DNA of 64,000 nt from Hesseltinella vesiculosa (taxonomy: Eukaryota > Mucoromycota > Mucoromycetes > Mucorales > Cunninghamellaceae). The notes beneath the pieces are model-generated. The model made no database searches. It was not told the DNA's origin and was given only the letters and a program-made list of their open reading frames with translations. Below are positions 57,611 through 64,000 of the stretch, one piece after another. The first letter of the stretch is position 1; each line of letters opens with the position of its first letter. Where the stretch lies: NCBI GenBank assembly GCA_002104935.1, contig MCGT01000056.1, positions 32,412 through 96,411 on the forward strand, given 5' to 3'. Both the position numbers and the translations under genes were made by a program.

Positions 57611-58011
57611 GAGGGAGGTACCTGCTTCATTTTACCTTTAACATGTACTCTTGTTCGTACATACCAACATCCTGAAGAAAATCGCCCCTACTTGTCTCTG
57701 GTAATTCTTGTAAAAGCTGATGAAGGCGCACCAGAATCTGATGCACTAGAAAGAAAAGGTTAATTCTTTTCCTCTACTTATACAACTCTTGATGATTCCA
57801 TACAATTATCCTTGACCTCTTCTATGGCCTTCTTCACGGCTGGATTCTCTTGATCAAAACTCGAGAGTATATCGTAGCCTTTATTCTTCCATGTTGCCCA
57901 TGAATCGAAGCTGTTTATAACATTGAGGAAGTCAGTTACCTATCCTTTCTTTATTTACACATATTTATGTTCTTACCATTGAGGGAACGTATCCAATTGC
58001 CTGCGGCCCAT
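57611..58011 (-). CDS. Unresolved minus-strand gene: helical C-terminal exons
   Basis: A set of exons reads sensibly on the minus strand: 57977-58011 (MGRRQLDTFPQ), an exon ending 57910 (FDSWATWKNKGYDILSSFDQ, ENPAVKKAIEEVKDN) and, after a GTATGG...TTTCTAG intron, an exon from about 57766 (HQILVRLHQLLQELPETSRG, then DFLQDVGMYEQEYML). Together they look like a short helical protein of about 85 aa or the C-terminal end of a longer one. The ATG at 58009-58011 follows an AG that could be a 3' splice site, so the gene may continue upstream into 58241-58560. Family not recognised. Confidence 0.45.
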
Positions 58012-58240
58012 GACTTGTAGTAAATCGAGAGAAACAAAAAAAAAATATTTTATTAGGCAATGGCGCAGTTAGGAAGTGTCACGGAGGTATAGGGAGAACA
58101 AAAGATGGGCTTCGTCAGTAGTGACTGGGTGGTTTTTTTTGGCTATGACGTATGTATGGCGCCCACGAAGCAAAAATGGTGCCAAGGACGAGAGGTGCAG
58201 AAAGAGACGACCAGGGCGAACATGGGCCAAGACCAGGTGG

Positions 58241-58560
58241 CTAGTGGTTTTTCGACTGCTGGCTTGTTTGAAGCTGATCCAACCCCGTCTTTTGCGTTGC
58301 ACTGAAAAAATTGCGGCTGTAAGACTGAGCCATGTCATTAGCATCAAATACCGACTTGTTCATGTCAAACATGCTTTTCGTCGCAACTGCTACCGTTTCG
58401 CCATCAGCTAAAACAAAGTGTCGGTAAAATGTTACTTCGTTTTCAGAAATGTCCATTCACCACAGTCTAAATTTTCAATCACTTGCTCCACAATTATGTG
58501 ACGGAAGAAATGCAATTGTACACTCTTTCCATAAAGTAAATTCGCCTTTAACTGAAAATA
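58241..58560 (-). CDS. Unresolved minus-strand exons, possibly the same gene
   Basis: Minus-strand reading after an AATTTATTTTCAG acceptor (about 58555) gives LLYGKSVQLHFFRHIIVEQV, IENLDC, then across a short intron (donor GTGAAT, acceptor TTTTAG) ADGETVAVATKSMFDMNKSV and FDANDMAQSYSRNFFSATQK. The junction is in phase. A start codon is not clear. I do not recognise the family; it may be the N-terminal part of the gene at 57611-58011. Confidence 0.4.
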
Positions 58561-58701
58561 AATTCTTTCTGTTGGAAAATGAATTCATCTGATGGCCAGA
58601 ACAAAAATTCGTGTTGTACGAAATGTAAATTCGCCCTCGCTGACAAACGGGATGTCTTGTTGCCAAGAATATTTTGTAGTACAAGCCTTGGTATCCATAG
58701 G

Positions 58702-58709
58702 TATATAAG
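58702..58709 (+). promoter_or_regulatory. TATA box of the small gene at 58773
   Basis: TATATAAG about 65 bp before the ATG, at a suitable distance for a start site near 58735. Confidence 0.5.
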
Positions 58710-58772
58710 CGCACACCAAGTGCTCATAGCCGTTTTATTTCTTTTTCACAATTGCATCAGAAATTACAGAAA

Positions 58773-59033
58773 ATGAACATTCAATTCTTGTATGAAAATG
58801 GGAAAGGCTCTGCTGTCGACGAGTATGGCAGGCATGAACCAATGGACTATATAGTTGATGAGGACCAGTTTCGTCTTGAAACATTGAGTTCTCATACACA
58901 ATACTTAGCTCAACGGCCTCTGGAGAACGGGAAAATGGCAGAGGCAATGCAGGTGGAAAAGGAGGCAACGCCTGGTAGTGATACTGTTAAGAGGGAAACA
59001 TCTATGAAGCGGAATTATACAACAACGATATAA
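58773..59033 (+). CDS. Small unknown ORF with TATA promoter
   Basis: An 86-aa hydrophilic, acidic frame (MNIQFLYENGKGSAVDEYGR...). It has no cysteines and no membrane segment. The last codons overlap the first palindrome of the cluster at 59027. A TATATAAG box upstream supports transcription. Not recognised; could be a fragment of an accessory element. Confidence 0.4.
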   Translation: MNIQFLYENGKGSAVDEYGRHEPMDYIVDEDQFRLETLSSHTQYLAQRPLENGKMAEAMQVEKEATPGSDTVKRETSMKRNYTTTI

Positions 59034-59140
59034 CACCAGGCTGTTATATCAATATCGTGATATAACAACGATATAACGCCAGGCTGTTATATCATTGTTA
59101 TACCGGTATCATCAAAAACAGTCTTGTGTATTATACACAA
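59027..59140. repeat. Cluster of short palindromes
   Basis: Two 24-bp units (59027-59050 and 59070-59093), each GATATAAC, RCCAGGCT, GTTATATC with an 8-bp perfect stem, 43 bp apart, plus TTGTGTA/TACACAA at 59124-59140. Several other TATAAC/GTTATA steps lie between and after. Such spaced hairpins could be protein binding sites or remains of element ends. Confidence 0.7.
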
Positions 59141-59243
59141 CACAGGGATGTTATATACCACATCATGTAAGGTGGTGCATGTTGTCTATATAACGCATGA
59201 TATGACGATGACATAGTACCATAATGATGTATGTAAGTGTGGA

Positions 59244-59396
59244 TGTAAGAATACGAGATTCGAAGTGGTTTGTTTGTATGATTTAAAAATCAGATTTTTG
59301 GGAAAAGAAGAGAATCATAACAGAGTCCTCTGACTGTGACTAATAAATATTGTGTTACAAGCTATGTGAGGGCGGCTGATTGGCTTCAAGTTCACA
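59244..59396 (-). mobile_element. Solo LTR of the Ty3/Gypsy family
   Basis: Reverse complement of the LTRs at 3216-3390 and 9130-9304, beginning TGTAAGAATACGAG and ending TTCACA, with a 22-bp internal deletion beside the ACAAGCTATGTG segment. It is flanked by a perfect 5-bp target duplication GTGGA (59239-59243 and 59397-59401). Recombination between LTRs of an earlier full copy would leave this. Confidence 0.93.
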
Positions 59397-59479
59397 GTGG
59401 ATATCACGAGGACTGTTTTGTCAAACACCGACAGCTGACCAGATTTCCTTGCATTTTCGCTGTTTAAACCTGTTGTTAC

Positions 59480-59695
59480 AGGATTTTTTGTGATGATTTG
59501 ATTGGCGTGCAGGATAAAATTTTTAGCAGGCAAAAAGAACCAATTCACAGGCAAAATAAAAATTGATTGCACGCAAACCAGGTCTGATTTGCACGCAAAG
59601 CATTTCCAGTGCACGTGAATCTGGTTCTCCAGCCACGCAAACCAGACTTCCGACTCCCGCAAATTTGATTTCGAAGTGCGGGAAGGCTTGGATAG
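59480..59695 (-). repeat. Dispersed repeat family A, copy 3 (inverted)
   Basis: Reverse complement of repeat A (compare 41862-42145): minus-strand CCTACTATCCAAGCC, then CTTCGAAATCAAATTTGCGG, CACGTGCACTGGAAATGC and TTTTGCCTGTGAATTGG, ending near AAAAAATCCTGTA. It has fewer GGTTTGCG units than copies 1 and 2. Confidence 0.82.
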
Positions 59696-59699
59696 TAGG

Positions 59700-59866
59700 A
59701 AGGTGTCATCAACGTGAGTAGCCCGCCCAACCTTCTTTTTTGGTCGCACTAACGTTCAAGGTGTCATCAACGTGAGTAGCCCAACCTTTTTTTCTTGTCG
59801 CACTTACGTTCAAGGTGTCATCCAGGTGGGTTGCCCGCCGCCCAGCCTTTTTTTCTTGTCGCACTT
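59700..59866 (+). repeat. Minisatellite, three units of 54-58 bp
   Basis: Unit AAGGTGTCATCAACGTGAG, TAGCCC, CAACCTTTTTTTCTTGTCGC and ACTTACGTTC begins at 59700, 59758 and 59812. The third unit is slightly diverged. Confidence 0.85.
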
Positions 59867-60019
59867 CGACATTTTTTTTTTTTGGATGACTCGGTACGTT
59901 CAAAAATGTTCAAAAATTATCAAACTTGGGAGTTGACGACATCTTTTTTTTTTTTGAACGCACCATATGCATATGTCTATGAGAGCATAGGACCCCAAAT
60001 TTCGTCCTGAACTCCCAAC

Positions 60020-60253
60020 ATGGCCAGCAATGCTTGTTTGAAAGCCAAGGCCCAGAGCATTGAAATTGGTGATCTACGACTGCAAGCTATTGGACCCAGT
60101 GCTCCATCAAATTCAGCAAGAGCTACGAGAAACCCAACCTCAAGTAAGCTTTTGAATGAGCAAGCCCTGCAACATCTCCTACCACTGCTATCACCTCATC
60201 CTCCCAATGTGCCACTGTCATCTCTACATGAGTATGATCCTTTGAAGACGTAA
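60020..60253 (+). CDS. Small ORF upstream of the second-type Fanzor
   Basis: A 77-aa frame (MASNACLKAKAQSIEIGDLR...) with a good splice donor (TCAAGTAAGC, about 60142) inside it. It may be a separate short gene, an upstream exon or chance. No family recognised. Confidence 0.25.
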   Translation: MASNACLKAKAQSIEIGDLRLQAIGPSAPSNSARATRNPTSSKLLNEQALQHLLPLLSPHPPNVPLSSLHEYDPLKT

Positions 60254-60414
60254 TGCCGGTGGATATGACGGCATCTGCCTCAGCGGCGATTGGGTCCAGG
60301 TCACCTGCGGTTACAATCCTTTGTTGGATCTGTCTCGGACGTTCAAATAAAAAATAGACAGGTCGCGTTTTTTTTATCTTTCCCACTCTCAACTTTTTTT
60401 TATTGTCGTTCATC

Positions 60415-63400
60415 ATGGGTAGAAAGCGTGCGGCACAAAACGATGGCACGAAGTCTAACAAGAAGCCTTTATTGATACTTGATAACGAGAATGCTGCAAA
60501 GAATGCTTTGGTTGCTGAATTCGAACTGTACGTCAAGCGGCGGCTGTTGGACACAAAGCCTGAGAAGCTCAAGACTGAGCTGATGTCCAAGACCAAGGTT
60601 CCACGTGGCATCGTTGCTTCCATTGAACAGCAATGCAATTGGAATGCAGGCAGCTTCGGCAGCAAATTCCGAAGCCTGAAAAACATTGACGTTTGGCATG
60701 AGTTCATTCGCACCTCCTTTAATAATTTGGCCAGTCAAGTCCCCGCCGAAGTGTCCTCTACTTCCGAGAAGCCCTCCTCCTCCACTGTCGGCGTAGCCTC
60801 TTCATCCTCAAAGCCCTCGTCTCTGAGGAAAGAGGAAATTCGTAGTTGCCATAAGTCCCTTACTTCGATCTTGATGCCACTCATCAGAAACGACAATGAC
60901 TTGCAATCAACCATCTTTGCTACCATCAAGAACACTATGCAAGCAGTCACTCAATATTCCCAGGACATGGCTGCATTGGTACAAGCATCCATCATAAAAT
61001 TCGTTACGACACCGGAAGCAGACTGGTACAGCTGTAAGTCATGAAAAAAAAAAGCAGAAGGGTATCGTGTTCAGGTGATTTTTTTACTTCTCCTCAGCCG
61101 TCCCGCTTCCCACCAAAGCCATAGATCTTGTGCCATCTTTTGCTTGGCGTGAAAATACCATACTGAACGATGGCTATCTCCCAGGGCTTCCTCCTCCTGA
61201 TAAACCTCTCGCAAGCAAGCTTTTTGATCTGCGCCACATCCAGCACCTCAAGTCCTGTCACTACGGTCGTCTTCAGCAATCCAACGCGAACAATCTTGTT
61301 TGGACCTCCCTAGATGATGACTGGACGCCAGGCACAATAAGCCCACTGGTGACCACCAGCCTTCAAGCCATATACAATAACAAGCTTGAAACCGACTTGA
61401 AGAATCTGTTCAATGGCCCATCCTTCAAAAAAATGGTTCGCTACGTCCTGCGGCTCCTCCTCCGTCTCCACCTTGCTCCCCTCCGCGAACAACGATACCA
61501 TGCAGCCAAGGCTAAGGCAGCTAATGAAAAGGCTAAGAAAATAGAGGTAGTGCGACGCTACACTATTTGTATTTCCCAGATTTTGAAATGCTCACTTGTT
61601 TTTCTTTGGAAAAAAAAAAGGCTGTCTATCAATCCAAACAGAAGCAACTGAAAAGCAAATGGAATGGCGTCCGAAACGCTCTGCGACGTCAACAATGGGA
61701 GCTTCAGAAGAAGACTGAAAAGATCAAGCTCAGCGACCACCAACGTCAAGGCTACGAGGCTCGGATTGGACACCTAACGAAAGTCCTTGTAAGTTCATTG
61801 GCAGGCTAGTACACGTTCAGCTTTAACACACGGTTTTTTTTTTTTTGTAGGGTTCGCTGAAAGAAGATCGTGAACGCTTAAAGAGAGAAGACTGTGATGA
61901 ACAAGCAGAAAAGGTATCTTTCCACAATGTTTCCTAATATGTTTACTGAATCTTCTCTGTCTCTGCTTCTCCTTGTAGGATACCAGCTCCAGTTCCAAGA
62001 CAAGCTCTGGCTTTGCGGCAGAAGAAGCATCTCACAATGATGTCCCGGACAACGAGGTATGGCTACTTTCCCACCAAAGTGTATGATGTCTCATTTTTTT
62101 CTTTTAGGGTGATGATGTGAAAGAAGAGCTTGATGAAATGGCTGTGCATGACGACCTGAATTCGACCGGATATGAGTTGGATGAAATTGTTACAGACAAG
62201 AGCAATGATGATATCTCAGCACGACGGCTTGGCACATTGCAAGGTATCCTGACACGCATGATCTACAATGAAAACGTGTCTAGCTTGACAGAGGACGTGA
62301 TGAAGTCCTACACCAAGAAACTAGACCTTTCTGACAAGGAATCACAAGCCCTGAAGCTCATTTACAGCAACATCAAGCCGTTCATTATCTCTGTAGACCA
62401 GCCCAAGTACTGCCGAGTGAACCTACTGTTTTTTGGCAACGCCTTGCTTCGGCTCTGTGGATACCACCAATTCTGCATGCGCTATGCCCCAGCTGTGTCC
62501 ACCGGTTCGCTCTACGCTCTATCCATTGATGCCGCCGTTATCTACGAATTATTTGGCAAGCCCTTGGATATGAAGCGCAGTCAAGGTATTACGTCTGCCA
62601 ACGAAGCGCGCCGGCGAAAAGATCAAGTATTTGGCTGCCTTTTCGACATGTCTGCCATCAACTCCATCTGCCAAAAAAATGGTATTGAATTTATGCACAG
62701 GATGGACATTAGCCCTGCAAACGATGCGTCCATGCAAGGTCAAACAGTGAAGCCAAGGCAAATCTCCCTCTACGCACAGCGATTGAAGCAAGAACAGTCC
62801 AACCCCGTGCCTCCATCCACTCCACACTCACTTGACACTCTGATGACCAATATTGCTGAGAAGGAAAAAGAACGAGATCGACTCTCCAGAACCAAGCGGG
62901 ACTGCAGCAATGCCTTGATGAAGCATCGGCAATCGATGAAGAACAATGGTAATTCCAAAGAGTGAAAAGATATGTAGTCTCATCTGTACCTCTCATTTTT
63001 TTTATTTTTTATTCACTAGACCCTGCTGCACAAAAATTCGACGATGTGAAGGTCGAACGTACATTGAAGAACAGCCTCCAGCAAGCAACACGAGATGTGC
63101 ACAGTGTACAGGACGGTCTGGCAAACTTGCGGTCCACCCGCTATACTCTTCAAAAGGTATGCGTTTTGGTGGGGAGTTGGTTAGGAGCAGGACGAACGTG
63201 ACCCGATTGTTTTTTTTCCAAAGGCTGAGGAAGAACAAGCAAAGAAAGGAAAGAAGAAATCCAAGGACAAGGAATCGCCCCTCCCTCCCACTGAACTCAA
63301 GAAAACCACACGTGTGGAGGAAGATCCTCGGCACACCATCTTGAAAATCGATACCAATGACCTCCTGATTTCTGGAACTGACTATGGTGTTGTTACTCTC

Positions 63401-64000
63401 GCCACCACCGTGACCCATTCGGTTTCTGATCTGGAAGCAATCAAGGCTGGCCAGATGGTGAGACTTGGCAAGCCCACTTTGATCACTGCTCGAGACATAT
63501 CATGGAAGACTGGTCAACACCAGTTCAACAAGAAAATGAAACATGACAAAGCCAAGGTATACAACCTCTTTCACCTCGCTGGCGTGTGACCAAGCTCAAC
63601 TGTTGTTTTTTTTTGTAGTCCCCCAGTGGCCAAGCTGCACAACAGGCTGAGACTATCGTTGCCGAGAACATCCTCTCAACTGCTTTTAACCTAGAAACAT
63701 TCCAAGATCGATATGACCGGATCCGAGAACAGACCCAGCCATCCGTGCCTTTTACCACCAGCCCAAGTTTGAACGAAGGCGCCGCCTTATTGCTTGGCGA
63801 ACCAAGCTTGTCAAAACCAAGATCGTGGTCGAGAAGAAACGTCAACACCCTCAAAAAACTCTGATACAAGCTATCGGCCATGCAGGGACAGGAACTGGTA
63901 CTCGTATAAGGGGCATTTGCGATTAAGTGGAAAGTGGCATCGACAATTCACCCGGCAGCATTCCATCGCTCTAATCACCAACGAAGCACGGACCAGCATG
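60415..64000 (+). pseudogene. Second-type Fanzor-like nuclease gene, frameshifted near its 3' end, cut by the window
   Basis: Exons 60415-61033, 61098-61546, 61621-61788, 61851-61913, 61979-62056, 62108-62948, 63020-63156, 63224-63556 and 63619 onward, all GT-AG and in phase. The product starts MGRKRAAQNDG, exceeds 1000 residues and is rich in Lys and helical linkers. RuvC-I is LLISGTDYGVVTLAT (D~838). The last exon leads to GHAGTGTGTRIRG, then TNEARTSM with the predicted RuvC-II Glu at 63983-63985, just before the zinc finger that lies outside the window. Two single-base losses, near 63748 (paralogue PTVRDFYNQ, here PSV then a frame change to FYHQPKF) and near 63912 (TRIRG then HLRLSGKW), break the frame. 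They may be real decay or base-calling errors. Intron positions equal those of the relic at 49768-53031. Confidence 0.8.

Noticed and set aside
1..64000. CRISPR array, tRNA or rRNA genes
   Set aside because: No regularly spaced identical repeats with unique spacers and no recognisable tRNA T-loop or rRNA sequence were found by eye; the repeats present are minisatellites or dispersed elements.

Overview
The window reads as nuclear DNA of an early-diverging fungus, most likely Mucoromycota (inference). Supporting signs are tightly packed genes with many 50-80 bp GT-AG introns, DASH and Ndc80-complex subunits, an MT-A70 methyltransferase of the type linked to DNA 6mA in early-diverging fungi, intron-rich Fanzor (eukaryotic TnpB-related) genes, a zf-RVT LINE and a chromodomain Ty3/Gypsy element.

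Layout. 1-10.4 kb is a nested transposon: a LINE (ORF1 remnant plus endonuclease/RT ORF2) split by a 6.1-kb Ty3/Gypsy element with 175-bp LTRs. 10.9-25.5 kb is housekeeping: ribosomal protein eS19, an unknown gene divergent from the ~30-exon lipid-transfer gene VPS13, then the N-glycosylation mannosyltransferase ALG1. 26.2-29.5 kb (minus) is an intact-looking seven-exon Fanzor-like nuclease gene (991 aa). 30-39.6 kb carries purine nucleoside phosphorylase, nucleoporin NSP1/NUP62, mitoribosomal bS21m, an anillin-like PH protein and a UCH-type deubiquitinase, plus two small unknown genes. 39.6-42.2 kb is an accessory island with a small HTH gene, its decayed copy, another HTH-like ORF, a strong inverted repeat and two copies of a dispersed repeat. 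42.3-49.2 kb carries an R3H-SUZ protein, Spc24, WDR12/Ytm1, DAD2 and a rhomboid protease. 49.8-53.0 kb (minus) is a decayed second-type Fanzor. 53.5-58.0 kb carries the MT-A70 (MTA1-like) methyltransferase, NDUFA8, a PIP-box protein and an unresolved minus-strand locus. 58.7-64 kb holds a small ORF followed by a palindrome cluster, a solo LTR, a third copy of the dispersed repeat, a minisatellite and a second copy of the second-type Fanzor, cut by the window end.

The most interesting content is the Fanzor set. One gene keeps every RuvC and zinc-finger residue. Two related genes of a different type share an intron layout but differ in decay: one has a stop codon exactly where the predicted RuvC-II glutamate should be and lacks exon 1, yet about 390 bp next to its truncation is almost identical to the other copy. 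Other notable points are the MTA1-like methyltransferase and a dispersed promoter-plus-hairpin unit whose promoter resembles that of the eS19 gene. Exon coordinates come from reading splice sites and protein frame by eye; no searches were run.
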